A DNA stretch of 64,000 nucleotides from RHKX01 sp963745755 (GCA_963745755.1 CAVUYP010000001.1:1922001-1986000), one strand, 5' to 3'; positions 1 through 10,402 are shown, counted from the first letter of the stretch. Notes: a model not told the origin generated them from the sequence alone. Numbers and translations are program-made.

Positions 1-1
1 G

Positions 2-937
<936 letters not shown>

Positions 938-952
938 GCCGCCCGGTGGCGC

Positions 953-2057
953 TCAGGCCCGTTCGATGCCGGCCGCGGCGACGCCGCGCTCGAACTCCTC
1001 GAGACCGAAGGCGGCGGCCGGGCCGAGCGCCCCGGCGCCGCTGATGCCGCCGTCGCGGGCGCGGACCGCCGCCCAGGCGAGGAAGTTGGCGGTGAAGCTG
1101 TAGCCGTCGATGCCGGCGAGGCGAACCTCGGCGAGCACGTCGCCGCCCCCGTCGCGGGCGCGGGCGACGATGTAGGAGCCTCCGGCGGCGCGCTCCGCCT
1201 CGCCCGGACCTCCGGTCGAGCCCTTGACGAGGCGCTGGGTGAGTCCCGCAAGCCCGCGCTTGAGCGGGCCGACCCGACCGATCGCGGCGAGCCCGAACGA
1301 GCCGATCTGCATCGGCCGCGACATCGCGCCGAACCAGCCGAGGTAGACCTCGACATCGGTCAGGCCCGGACTCAGCGGCGGCAGCGTGAAGTGCTCGGAG
1401 GAGCCGACCGAGACGGCCTGCCGGTCATGGCCGCGAACCGCGAAGCTGGCGACGTGACGGCCCGGCGTCTCGGTGACGATCCGGCCCCTGTCGGAACGCG
1501 AAGCCGGGCTCGAGCATCACGCCGACGGTCGAGGCGCGGGTGCCGCCGCTCATCCCACCCATGCCGCTGCCGGTGATGAAGTAGCCGATCTCGACGCTGC
1601 GGGCGGCGGCGCCGGCCTCGTCGAGCGCCAGCGCCCCGGCGAGGTTGCCGGGAACCCAGTCGTAGCCGAGCGCGGTCAGCAGCGGCACCCCGGACGCCGT
1701 CGCCCGCGGGCCCCACTCCTCGAAGACCCGGCGGATGAACGGCGGCTCGCCGGTCGAGTCCATGTAGGCACAGCCGGCGGCGATCGCCGCCTCGACGGCG
1801 GGGGCGCCCCAGCGCGCGAACGGCCCGACGGTGCTGACGAGAACGTCGCCGCGCTCGACCAGCGCCCGCACCGACTGCGGATCGGCGACGTCGGCGATCG
1901 CGGTCTCGAGGCTGCCGCCGAGCTCCTCGGCGAGGACGGCGAGCGTCGCCGCGTCGCGGCCGGCGAGAAGCGGCTCGGCCCCCAGCTCGCGCAGCGCCGC
2001 GGCGGTCAGGCGCCCGGTATAGCCGGTGGCGCCGAAGAGGACGATCCGGGCGGGCAT
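953..2057 (-). CDS. Saccharopine dehydrogenase-like NAD(P)-binding reductase (one frame break)
   Basis: The protein begins MPARIVLFGATGYTGRL, a Rossmann GxxGxxG nucleotide-binding turn typical of the saccharopine dehydrogenase-like family, which includes the trans-acting enoyl reductases of actinobacterial lipid synthesis. Other family-like stretches are STVGPFARWG and the Y(M)DSTGEPPF segment near residue 100. The first 190 residues and the last 150 lie in different frames. They join near position 1490 if one C is removed from FAF-DRGRIVTETPG, giving about 367 residues, the usual family length. The ATG at 2057 is chosen over a GTG at 2063 because a TATCGT hexamer lies 7 bases upstream. The substrate cannot be told. 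The frame break is probably a sequence error. Confidence 0.75.
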
Positions 2058-2064
2058 GACCACG

Positions 2065-2070
2065 ACGATA
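2065..2070 (-). promoter_or_regulatory. Probable -10 element of the reductase gene
   Basis: On the minus strand TATCGT lies 7 bases before the ATG at 2057. This spacing puts transcription start at or next to the start codon, as at many other unit heads in this window. Confidence 0.4.
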
Positions 2071-2111
2071 GGCCACAGCGGCGGGAGCCCGTCGCCGCGC
2101 CGCCGCCGAAG

Positions 2112-2146
2112 TTGCAGAAACCGGCTGCGGCAGCCGGTTTCTGCAA
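2112..2146. repeat. Palindromic repeat P3, copy 1
   Basis: A perfect 15-bp stem (TTGCAGAAACCGGCT paired with its complement) closes a 5-base GCGGC loop. The same arms and flanks (GAAG before, TCTCGCG after) recur at 16301-16335 with a different loop and a covarying closing pair. It starts 17 bases after the stop of the minus-strand gene ending at 2164, so it may serve as a hairpin terminator, although no T tract follows. Confidence 0.75.
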
Positions 2147-2163
2147 TCTCGCGAGAGACGTCG

Positions 2164-3127
2164 CTACTGGAAGAGCAGGAAGTCGACGGCCGGCTCGAGG
2201 CCGAGCACCGACCGCGGGCTCATCACCTTCGTGTCCAGCGAGTAGAAGATCGAGAAGCCGTTGAACGCCGAGCGGTTGCTGAGCGCCCGATAGCCGGCCT
2301 GCTTGGCGGCGGGGCTGCCGATCCCGTCGAAGGAGAGGGTGACGTCGACGTCGCGGCGCTGCTCGATGGCGCGGCGCTTGCGAACCGAGCCGGAGTGGAA
2401 CTGGTGGATGACGAGGACCTTCGGCGGCAGGTCCTCGGCGGCGATGATCGACTGCAGGCGCCGCGAGATCCGGTTGATCTCCTTGGCCTTGATCTTGCCC
2501 GTCGTCCGCCCCGGGACGCCGTGGCGGCCGACGTTCCATTCCGGGTCGATCGAGACGTCGACGTCGGGCTCGTCGATCCACTTCGCGAGGGCGTCGAGCT
2601 CGTCGCCGATCTTCGCCCGGCCGGGCTGGATGTCGAGCATCAGCCGGCCGTCGACGGAGCGGACCGCCCGCAGATAGGAGCGGATCAGCCTCGCCGGCTG
2701 GCGGGTCCGGTACTTGCGGTCGGGGCCGGGGGTCGAATTGGCGACGACGGCGATCAGGTCGAAGCCGGGGATGACCCGGCGGTCGCCGATCCGCGCGTAG
2801 GGACGCCCCTGCTTGACCGTCTTGCGCGCGGCCGCGCGTGGTCCGAGCTTGCCGAGGATGGTGCCGGTCAGCTGCGGCGCCCCGTAGAGGGTGAGCAGCC
2901 GCCGCTTCGGGAACAGGCTCCCGATGCGAGGACGATCCGGCGGCGAGCCCGCCGCCGCGGCGGGCGACGCGCGGGTGATCGAGGGCGTCACCGCGGAGCA
3001 GCTCGCGGGTCGCTCGCTCGAAGCCGGCGGCGGTCGGCGGCTGTGGGCGCGCGGCGGCCGCCACGGCCGGCACGGCGAGCAGCGCCACTAGCAGCGCCGC
3101 GATCGGGAGTCGGATCGGGATCGGCAT
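2164..3127 (-). CDS. Secreted protein of unknown function, possible TIM-barrel hydrolase (one frame break)
   Basis: The start MPIPIRLPIAALLVALL followed by VPAVAAAA is a clear Sec signal peptide, so the product is exported. The mature part (about 290 residues) alternates short hydrophobic strands with acidic turns (FDLIAVVAN, RLMLDIQPG, VDVSIDPEWNV, KVLVIHQFH, DVTLSFDG), a pattern like an alpha/beta barrel, and the Asp/Glu residues at strand ends would suit a glycosidase-type active site. I do not recognise a named family. Signal peptide and body are in different frames and join near 2985 by dropping one G, giving about 320 residues. A catalytic role is inference only. Confidence 0.6.
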
Positions 3128-3206
3128 CGGAGTCGCCCTTCGCGCCCCAGGTTGCCATCCCTGCCGCGGCGGCGGGCCGGGCCGGGGCATGCAAGGGTTC
3201 GCGGCG

Positions 3207-4346
3207 ATGCGGATCGGGATCGTCGCCTACTGGTTCAACCGCGGGCAGGCCGTCGTCGCCCGGCAGATCCGCGCCACCCTCGACGGGCTCGGACACGAGA
3301 CCTTCGTGCTTGCCCGGCCGACCCGGAAGACGAACATCCGACCCGGCCGGGTCGACAGCGAGGGGGTCTGGGCGCAGGAGCGGGTCACGGCGGCCAGCGA
3401 GTATCTGATCCCGGCCGGCGAGTATCTGGCCTGGGCCGACGAAACCGGCGTCGACCTCGTCCTCTTCGACCAGAACTACCAATTCGACGAGATCGCCGGG
3501 CTGCGCGACTCCGGCGTCCGCACGATCGGCCGGTTCGTCTGGGAGCACTTCGCCGCCGAGCACGTCGAGCCCGCCGGCCGCGCCTTCGACCGGATCTACT
3601 CGCTGACCGCCTGCGAGCAGGAGCGCTACGCGGCGATGGGGATCGAAACCCCCCGCGTCCGCTGGGGCTGCTTCCCCGACCTCGTCGACCTGGCCCGGAG
3701 CCTGGAGGCGCCGACCGGGGAGAGCGGACGCGAAGCGGAGGATCTCCCCGGAGTTGTCTTCCTCTTCCCGGGCGGCTTCATGTCGAAGCGGAAGCCGCTC
3801 GCCGCCACGATCGAGGCCTTCCGGGCCACCTCCGATCCGCGTCTGCGGCTCGTCCTCAAGGCGCAGGTCGAGCGGCAGGCCAAGCAGGTCGCGCGGATGA
3901 TCCGCGGCGGATCACGGCTCGGGCGGCGCGACCGGCGCGTCGAGGTGATCACCGCCGATCTGCCGACCGACGAGTACCTGCGGATGTTCGCGGCCGCCGA
4001 CGTCTGCCTGGCGCCGAGCCGCTGGGAGGGTCTCGGCCTGCATCTGTTCGAGGCGACCGCGCTCGGGCTGCCGATCGTCAGCAACGACAACCCGCCGATG
4101 AACGAGGTCGTCATCGACGGCAGCAACGGGCTGCTCGTCCCGGGCCGGCCCGACGGGACCGCCCCGCGCTCCGGGATCCCCGCCTTCAGCCCCGACGTCG
4201 CGGCGCTGAGCGCGGCGATCGAGCGACTCGGCGACGACGACCTGCGCGCCGAGCTGGCGGCGGGGGCCCGACGGCGGCGTGACGAGCTGAGCTGGGAGCA
4301 CACGGCCGCGGACCTGGCGGCGCTGATCGCGGCGACGGCGCGATGA
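3207..4346 (+). CDS. GT4-type glycosyltransferase, paralogue 1, with in-frame P1 insert
   Basis: First of five paralogues in the window that share the start RIGIV-WFNRGQ-VVARQIR and the C-terminal donor-binding run RWEGLGL-L-EA-A-G-PI-NDNPPMNEV, with the E-x7-E-like arrangement of retaining GT-B (GT4) enzymes. It probably transfers a sugar from a nucleotide sugar to a surface glycan or lipid in the cytosol. The ATG at 3207 is chosen over one at 3189 because all paralogues align from MRIGI. Residues about 170-182 (GESGREAEDLPG) are encoded by palindrome P1 copy A, placed in the hinge between the two Rossmann halves, where three of the four sister proteins lack it. The stop overlaps the next start (ATGA). 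Confidence 0.88.
   Translation: MRIGIVAYWFNRGQAVVARQIRATLDGLGHETFVLARPTRKTNIRPGRVDSEGVWAQERVTAASEYLIPAGEYLAWADETGVDLVLFDQNYQFDEIAGLRDSGVRTIGRFVWEHFAAEHVEPAGRAFDRIYSLTACEQERYAAMGIETPRVRWGCFPDLVDLARSLEAPTGESGREAEDLPGVVFLFPGGFMSKRKPLAATIEAFRATSDPRLRLVLKAQVERQAKQVARMIRGGSRLGRRDRRVEVITADLPTDEYLRMFAAADVCLAPSRWEGLGLHLFEATALGLPIVSNDNPPMNEVVIDGSNGLLVPGRPDGTAPRSGIPAFSPDVAALSAAIERLGDDDLRAELAAGARRRRDELSWEHTAADLAALIAATAR
3715..3751 (+). repeat. Palindromic repeat P1, copy A, inside a coding sequence
   Basis: Arms CCGGGGAGA (3715-3723) and TCTCCCCGG (3743-3751) pair perfectly around a 19-base loop that contains the family core gcggacgcgaagcgga. It is read in frame as part of the glycosyltransferase (SGREAEDLPG). 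Other copies are at 8937-8973, 18485-18612 and 41961-42021. Confidence 0.85.
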
Positions 4347-4807
4347 GGGAGCGGGTCCTGCGCCGCGAGCAGATCCTCGCGGCGCCGATCGACGAGGCGT
4401 TCGAGTTCTTCTCGCGGGCCGAGAACCTCGAGGCGATCACGCCGCCACTGCTGCGCTTCCGAATCACCAGCCCGACGCCGGTCGAGGTCGGCAGGGGGGC
4501 CCTGATCGGCTACCGGCTGCGGCTCCACGGCGTTCCCGTCTCCTGGCTGACGCGAATCGAGGAATGGGACCCGCCGCGCGGGTTCGCCGACCGGCAGCTG
4601 CGCGGTCCCTACGCTCTCTGGCATCACACGCACAGCTTCGAACAGCTCGGGCCCAACCGGACCCTGATGGTGGACCTGGTCCGCTACGGCCACCGCTTCG
4701 GCCCGCTCGGGACGCTCGGCGAGCACCTGGTCGTCAGCCGCGACCTGACCCGGATCTTCGACTACCGCCGCGACTCGATTCCGGCACTGCTGGCGGCGCC
4801 GCGCTGA
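4343..4807 (+). CDS. SRPBCC-fold (polyketide cyclase/START-like) protein
   Basis: A 154-residue protein with the SRPBCC helix-grip pattern: an N-terminal strand (VLRREQILAAPIDEAFEFFS), the conserved ENLEAITPPLLRF segment, a central strand pair around WLTRIEEWDPPRGFADRQLRG, and the HTHSFEQLG strand before the long C-terminal helix. Family members bind lipids or other hydrophobic ligands in a deep pocket; some are cyclases. Its ATG overlaps the stop of the upstream glycosyltransferase, and its stop is followed at once by the methyltransferase start, so the three are probably co-translated. The ligand is unknown. Confidence 0.75.
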   Translation: MRERVLRREQILAAPIDEAFEFFSRAENLEAITPPLLRFRITSPTPVEVGRGALIGYRLRLHGVPVSWLTRIEEWDPPRGFADRQLRGPYALWHHTHSFEQLGPNRTLMVDLVRYGHRFGPLGTLGEHLVVSRDLTRIFDYRRDSIPALLAAPR

Positions 4808-5451
4808 TGGGACTCGCCCGCCGCGCCTACGACGCGACCTGGGGCCGACTGTTCGCGGCCGTCTACGAGCGGGCGCTGGCCGAGAGCGAGGAGGCCGGCA
4901 TGCGCGACCGTCGCCGGGCGCTGCTCGCCGGCGCGAGCGGCCGCACCGTCGAGCTCGGCGCCGGCACCGGCCTCAACTTCGGGCACTACCCGGACGCCGT
5001 CGACGAGCTGATCGTCACCGAGCCGTTTCCGCCGATGGCGACGCGGCTGCGCGAGCGGGTCGGCGCGCGGCGGCGACGGTGATCGAGGCACCGGCCGACC
5101 GGCTGCCGGTCGCCGACGCCTCGGTCGACACCGTCGTCGCCACGCTCGTCCTCTGCACCGTCGACGACGTCCCCGCGACCCTCGCCGAGGTGGCCCGGGT
5201 GCTGCGGCCCGGGCGGCCGGCTGCTGTTCGCCGAGCACGTCCGCTCCGAGGACCGGCAGCTGGCCCGCTGGCAGGACCGGCTCGAGGAGCCCTGGAAGTT
5301 CGTCGGCCACGGCTGCCGCTGCAACCGCGACACCGTCGCTGCGATCGAGGCCTCGCCGCTGGCGATCGAGTCGCTCGAGCGCGGCAACCTGCCGAAGGCG
5401 GCGCCGATCGTGCGGCCGCTCGTCGTCGGCAGTGCCGTCAGGCCGGGCTGA
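4807..5451 (+). CDS. Class I SAM-dependent methyltransferase, METTL7-like (two frame breaks)
   Basis: Motif I is VELGAGTGLNFGHYP, followed by the acidic end of strand 2 (VTEPFPPM), ADRLPVADASVDTVVATLVLC (motif post-I to II) and EVARVLRPGG. The C-terminal run FAEHVRSEDRQLARWQDRLEEPWKF-GHGC-CNRDT resembles the METTL7/UbiE-like group that acts on small thiols or lipids. Three segments lie in three frames. They join near 5075 (one base missing in a GCGGCGGC stretch) and near 5210 (GGG where GG is expected), giving 214 residues, a normal length. The start directly follows the SRPBCC gene. It may modify the same substrate, but that is inference. Bases 5452-5548 hold no further gene. Confidence 0.72.
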
Positions 5452-5548
5452 CCGCGGTCGCCGACGGGGCCGGCTTGCAGCGAAACCGCGGACGTGAGAG
5501 AAATGGTCCGACGGGATCAACGACCGCGACATCGAGGAGGACAGACCC

Positions 5549-5831
5549 TTGGCCCATTTCATCCTGCTGACCAAGCTGACCAGCGACGGCGTCAAGACGA
5601 TCAAGAACAATCCGGATCGGATCGCCGAGGTGAACCACGAGATGGAGCAGATCGGCCTCAAGGTCCACCATCAGTGGGCGACGCTCGGCCGCTACGACTT
5701 CATCAGCGTCGTCGAGGCCGACAGCCGCCGAGGCGATGGCGAAGGCGTCGCTGGAGCTCGGCTCGCGGGGAACCACGGTCAACGAGACGCTTGGCGCGAT
5801 CCCGAGCGAGGACTTCGCCGGGTCGCTGTGA
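5549..5831 (+). CDS. GYD domain protein (one frame break)
   Basis: A small (about 93 residues after repair) ferredoxin-like-fold protein of the GYD family, named from the conserved GRYDF motif seen here in TLGRYDFISVVEA. The start is TTG at 5549, supported by AGGAGG about 8 bases upstream. Codons after position 5715 shift frame; removing one C restores the family C-terminal half (AEAMAKASLELGSRGT and NETLGAIPSEDF). The function of the family is not established. It sits 35 bases before purD and may be in the same transcript. Confidence 0.8.
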
Positions 5832-5865
5832 GCAGCGGCTCCGAGACGGCGCCGCGGACGGCGCG

Positions 5866-7137
5866 ATGAGGATCCTCGTCGTCGGCGGCGGCGGTCGCGA
5901 GCACGCGATCGTCCGCGCGCTGGGCCGCTCGGCCCATTCGCCGCGAGCTGTTCTGCACGCCCGGCAACGCCGGGATCGCCGCCGACGCCGAGCTGCCTGC
6001 CGCCGGCGACGGCGTCGTCGCGGCGGCGGCCGAGATCGACGCCGACCTGGTCGTGATCGGCCCCGAGGTGCCACTCGTCGACGGGCTCGCCGACGAGCTC
6101 GAGCAGGCCGGCATCGCCGCGTTCGGGCCGAGCGCCGCGGCGGCGCGGCTCGAGGGCTCGAAGCTCTACGCGAAGGAGGCGATGCGCGAGGCCGGGGTGC
6201 CGACCGCCGAGCACGCTCTGGCCGCGTCGCGCGAGCAGGCGCTCGCCCACCTGGCCGGCTGCTCCTATCCGGTCGTGCTCAAGGCCGACGGGCTCGCCGC
6301 CGGCAAGGGGGTGATCATCGCCGCCGACGAGCGCGAGGCGGCGGCCGCGATCGAGGCCTTCTTCACCGAGCAGCGGTTCGGGGCGACCCAGGTCCTGATC
6401 GAGGAGTTCCTCGTCGGCGAGGAGCTGTCGATGCTCGCCCTCTGCGACGGCTCCAACGTCGTCCCGCTCGCCCCCGCCCAGGACTACAAGCGGATCTTCG
6501 ACGGCGACCTCGGTCCCAACACCGGCGGCATGGGCAGCTACTCGCCGGTCCCGGGCATCGATCGCGAGGAGGTCGCGCGGACGGTCGCCGCCGTCCACGA
6601 GCCGATCGTCGACCTGATGGCCGAGCGCGGGATCCCGTTCCACGGCGTCCTCTACGCCGGGCCTGATGCTGACCGCCGACGGCCCCAAGGTGCTCGAGTT
6701 CAACTGCCGCTTCGGCGACCCGGAGACGCAGGCAGTGCTGCCGCGACTGCGCTCCGACCTCGTCGATCTCTGCACGGCCGCCCGCGAGCCCGGCGGCCTG
6801 GCCGGGGTCGAGGCGGAGTTCACGCCCGACTGGGCGGTGACGGTCGTGCTCGCCTCGCGCGGCTACCCGGAGAGCTCCTCGAAGGGCGACGTCATCGACG
6901 GCGTCGCCGCGGCGGCGGCGACCGGCGCCGAGGTGACCCACGCCGGCACCGCGATCAGCCGACGGCGACCTCGTCACCGCGGGCGGGCGGGTGCTCAACG
7001 TGACCTCGCTCGGACCGGACGCAGCGACGGCGCGGGAGCGGGCATACGATGCGGCCGAGCTGATCACATTCGGCGGCCGGCAGATTCGCACCGACATCGC
7101 CGCCCGTGCCGTCGAGCGAACCACCCAGGAGGCCTGA
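5866..7137 (+). CDS. purD: Phosphoribosylamine-glycine ligase (three frame breaks)
   Basis: PurD performs step 2 of purine synthesis, joining phosphoribosylamine and glycine with ATP. The N-terminal GGGGREHA motif, the ATP-grasp signature LKADGLAAGKGVI, the GEELSMLALCDG segment, GGMGSYSPVP and the metal-binding VLEFNCRFGDPETQ are all present. The gene is split over several frames, with breaks near 5940, 6660 and 6957. Each resolves by removing one base, and the repaired length is 422 residues, the family norm. The end VERTTQEA overlaps the purE start (TGATG). Because all motifs remain intact, the breaks are more likely errors in the sequence than loss of the gene. Confidence 0.88.
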
Positions 7138-7644
7138 TGACCGAAGCCGAATCCACCCCGTCGCCGACGCCGGCGACCGAGGACCGACGTTCCCGACCCG
7201 GAGTCGATGCCGGACGTCGACACCGCCTTCGCGGAGATCGACGTCGACTCGCCGCTGGTCGGGATCATCATGGGGTCGGCCAACGACAAGCCGAAGATGC
7301 AGCCGGCCGGCAAGGCGCTCGAGGAGGCAGGGATCCGCTACGAGGTCCGGGTGATGAGCGCCCACCGCAACCCCGACATGGTCGCCGAGTACTGCAAGGC
7401 GGCGCAGATGCGAGGGCTGAAGGCGATCATCGCCGGCGCCGGCATGAGCGCGGCGCTGCCCGGCGTCGCCGCCGCCCACACCGGCCTGCCGGTGATCGGC
7501 GTCCCGATCGCCGGCAAGAACCTCGGCGGCATGGACGCCCTGCTGGCGATCGCGCAGATGCCGCCCGGCGTTCCGGTCGCCTGCATGGCAGTCGACGGCG
7601 CCAAGAACGCGGGGCTCTACGCGGCGCGGATCATCGGCCTTTGA
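7137..7644 (+). CDS. purE: N5-carboxyaminoimidazole ribonucleotide mutase, class I PurE (one frame break)
   Basis: PurE rearranges N5-CAIR to CAIR. The core from IIMGSANDKPKM carries the class I GSxxD loop (here SAND rather than the usual SDSD), MSAHRNPDM with the catalytic His, and AGAGMSAALPGV. The ATG at 7137 overlaps the purD stop and needs one base removed near 7185 to run into the core, which gives 168 residues with a 40-residue acidic, proline-rich tail. An internal ATG at 7207 would give 145 residues without a shift. The C-terminus stops at AARIIGL, about 20 residues earlier than in common PurE proteins. PurK, the usual partner of class I PurE, is not in the window. Confidence 0.86.
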
Positions 7645-8934
7645 TCGAGCGCTACACCCGCGAGGAGATAGGCGCCGTCTGGACGCAGCGGCGCAAGATG
7701 GAGGGCTGGCTCGAGGTCGAGCTGGCGGTGACCGAGGCGCTCGCCGACGCCGGCGTCGTACCCGCCGCCGACGCGGCGGCGTGTCGCCGAGCGGGCCGCC
7801 TTCACGGTCGAGGAGGTCGAGGAACGGGAGCGGACGACCAACCACGACGTCGCCGCGTTCGTCGACGTCGTCTCCGCCTCGATCGGCGACGAGGGACGCT
7901 GGATCCACTACGGGCTGACGTCCTCCGACGTCCTCGACACCGCCCTGGCCACGCAGATCCATGCCGCCGGGGAGATCGTCGTGGCGGGAGCGATCGCCTA
8001 CCGCGACGCGCTCGTCGAGCGGGCGCTCGAGCACCGCGACACGGTCTGCGTCGGTCGCACCCACGGCATCCACGCCGAGCCGACCAGCTTCGGGCTGCGG
8101 CTGGCCGGCTTCGCCTTCGAGGCCGACCGCAACGTCGCCCGCCTCGAGCGCGCCTTCGCGGGCGCCCGGTTCGGGAAGCTGTCCGGCGCCGTCGGCACCT
8201 ACGCCTCGCTGCCGCCGACCGTCGAGGCGGCGGTGATGGGGCGGCTCGACCTCGGCGCCGAGGACGCCTCGACCCAGATCGTCCCCCGCGACCGCCATGC
8301 CGACCTGCTGTCGGCGATCGCGATCGCCGGGGCCGGCCTCGAGCGCTTCGCGACCGAGATCCGCAACCTGCAGCGGACCGAGGTCCGCGAGGTCGAGGAG
8401 CCGTTCGGCAGGGGCCAGAAGGGCTCCTCGGCGATGCCGCACAAGCGCAATCCGATCACGACCGAGCGGATCACCGGCCTCGCCCGGGTCCTGCGCGGCT
8501 ACGCCCAGGCCGGGCTCGAGAACGTCGCCCTCTGGCACGAGCGCGACATCTCCCACTCCGGCGCCGAGCGGGTGATCCTGCCCGACGCGACGATCGGCCT
8601 CGACTACATGCAGCACCTCGCCACCCGCGTCGTCACCGGGATGACCGTGCACGACGAGCGGATGCGCGAGAACCTCGAGCTCACCCACGGGGCGATCTAC
8701 AGCCAGCGGGCGCTGACGGCGCTGATCGACGCCGGGCTCGTCCGCGACGAGGCCTACCGGCTCGTCCAGGAGAACGCCCAGCGGGCCTGGGACACCCGGA
8801 CCCCGTTCCGCGACCTGCTGGCGGCGGCCGTCGCCGACTCGAACGTCGCCATCGATCTCGACGCGGTCTTCGACCCGAGCGCCTACCTGACCCACGCCGG
8901 CGAGGTCTTCGCCCGGCTCGAGCGGCTCAGGTAA
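7641..8934 (+). CDS. purB: Adenylosuccinate lyase (one frame break)
   Basis: PurB removes fumarate from SAICAR and from adenylosuccinate. It belongs to the fumarase/aspartase superfamily, shown by the signature SSAMPHKRNP, the HGIHAEPTSFG region and YGLTSSDVLDTA. The start is TTG at 7641, overlapping the purE stop (TTGA), followed by IERYTREEIGAVW as in other PurB proteins. One extra base near 7785 separates the first 45 residues from the rest; repair gives 430 residues, the normal size. It is the last gene of the purD-purE-purB run. A P1 palindrome begins 3 bases after the stop. Confidence 0.92.
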
Positions 8935-8936
8935 CT

Positions 8937-8973
8937 CCGGCCAGACGTTCCGCTTCGCGTCCGCTCTGGCCGG
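8937..8973 (-). repeat. Palindromic repeat P1, copy B, intergenic
   Basis: Arms CCGGCCAGA and TCTGGCCGG form a perfect 9-bp stem. Read on the minus strand the 19-base loop begins with the family core gcggacgcgaagcgga. Similarity to the long copy at 18485-18612 continues outside the stem (cacatatgtcatcccgcccc on the minus strand, 8981-9004), so the whole unit may reach about 9040. It lies directly after purB and may act as its terminator. The remaining bases to 9049 hold no gene. Confidence 0.82.
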
Positions 8974-9049
8974 GTGGCGCGGTGGACGGGGCGGGATGAC
9001 ATATGTGTTGGGCCGGGCCGGGGGGTCGCCGCTTCGGCGGTCCGCTCGC

Positions 9050-10357
9050 TCATGGGCCGGGGTGGGGCGCCGGCAGCGCGGGCCTGCGCGCCGGCGGGTC
9101 CCAGATCCGGTGATGTCCCTTGTCCTCCTCGAGCACGTAGCGCCCGCCGAGCAGCTGCGTCATCGTCTTCATCCTGTAGCCCCGTGACTTGTACCTGTGG
9201 ATGATCCCCGGCAGCGCCGCGACGGTCTGGCTGCGGGGGCCGCCGCCGTCGTGCATGAGGACGATCGAGCCGCGACCGCCGGAGGTCGCCACCGAGTAGA
9301 TCGAGCCGCTGCCCGGGGTCGTCCAGTCGCGGGTGTCGACGTCCCAGATGACGCTGACCATGTGCAGGGCCGAGGCGGCGGCGGCGGTCGAGCTCGGCAG
9401 GTAGCCGCCAGGTGGCCGGAACATGCAGGGCCGGAACCCGGTCGCCCGCTCGATCACGTCGCTGGTCTGCCGCAGGTCGGCCTTGCCGGGGCCCATCGCG
9501 TGGCGCCACGAATGGTTGGCGAGCTCGTGCCCGTGGGCGAGGATCTTGCGATCGAGGCCGGCGTAGGCGGGGACCTGCTGGCCGATCTGAAAGAACGTTC
9601 CCTTGACGTGGTTGTGGTCGAGGATCCGCAGCACGTCGCCGGTGTAGGGGCTCGGTCCGTCGTCGAAGGTCAGCGCCACCCACTTGTGGCGACTCGGCCC
9701 GCGATTGACGGTGCCGTGGCCGACGCCGGTGCAGCCGACCCGGCGGACCGGGTTGATCCGCGTCTTGACGCTGCCCCGATTCGGAGCCCGGTCGGTGCAG
9801 ACGGTCGCCGCGCGCTTGCCGCCGGGGACGCAGGCCGGGCCGTACCAGCTGCTCGCGGCGGAGAAGCTCAGCTTGCCGGGATCGATGCCGAGCGCCGCGA
9901 GCCCGAACTCGAGCACGAGGCCGCGCTTCGATCGCTTGATCCGGGCATTGACCGAGCCCTTGCCGCGCACCGACTTCTTGCCGACGACGGAGACGCCGAC
10001 CGAGATCCGCCCGTGCCTGCTGCGGCCGGAAGGACAGTAGAGGCGGCGGCCGATCGAGTGGGCGGCGAGGTTGAGGCAGAGGTAGCGCTCGGCCTTGCCG
10101 TTCTCGAACGCCGGGTGCGGCCGCAGCTCCCGCAGGCGCGGCAGCGGGCTGCTGACCCCGAGCCGCGCCTTCAGGCGGGTGTCCTTCTGGCCGACCTTGA
10201 CCTTGACGATGTCGAGCGGGCCCGGCGTATCGGCGGAATCGCGGGCGGTCGCCGTGCCGGCCGCGGCGGGGGCCAGCAATGCGGCGGCGACCGTCAGCAG
10301 GACGAGCCCCGAACCGGCCCCACGTCCTCGCCGCGATCTGTCTGCCGATCCGGACAT
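9050..10357 (-). CDS. Secreted polysaccharide deacetylase (NodB domain)
   Basis: A 435-residue exported protein: basic N-terminus, hydrophobic segment about residues 17-34 (signal peptide), an unassigned region of about 190 residues with several cysteines, and a C-terminal NodB domain. The NodB motifs are TFDDGPSP (from residue 230, catalytic and metal Asp), HSWRH (metal His), RPPGGYLP, the DVDTRDW strand and LMHDGG. Such enzymes remove acetyl groups from peptidoglycan or other amino-sugar polymers outside the cell. TATTCT lies 10 bases before the ATG at 10357. The gene is intact and is transcribed against the purine genes. Confidence 0.9.
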   Translation of the reverse strand: MSGSADRSRRGRGAGSGLVLLTVAAALLAPAAAGTATARDSADTPGPLDIVKVKVGQKDTRLKARLGVSSPLPRLRELRPHPAFENGKAERYLCLNLAAHSIGRRLYCPSGRSRHGRISVGVSVVGKKSVRGKGSVNARIKRSKRGLVLEFGLAALGIDPGKLSFSAASSWYGPACVPGGKRAATVCTDRAPNRGSVKTRINPVRRVGCTGVGHGTVNRGPSRHKWVALTFDDGPSPYTGDVLRILDHNHVKGTFFQIGQQVPAYAGLDRKILAHGHELANHSWRHAMGPGKADLRQTSDVIERATGFRPCMFRPPGGYLPSSTAAAASALHMVSVIWDVDTRDWTTPGSGSIYSVATSGGRGSIVLMHDGGGPRSQTVAALPGIIHRYKSRGYRMKTMTQLLGGRYVLEEDKGHHRIWDPPARRPALPAPHPGP

Positions 10358-10367
10358 GCGCCGGATC

Positions 10368-10373
10368 AGAATA
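10368..10373 (-). promoter_or_regulatory. Probable -10 element of the deacetylase gene
   Basis: On the minus strand TATTCT sits 10 bases before the ATG at 10357, which would place transcription start within a few bases of the start codon. Confidence 0.45.
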
Positions 10374-10402
10374 GTCCCGGCGGGGACGGCGGGCGACCGC
10401 GC

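Noticed and set aside
1473..3408. Long plus-strand frames opposite the reductase and the secreted protein
   Set aside because: They have the repetitive Arg/Ala/Gly composition of GC-rich shadow frames and no family motifs.
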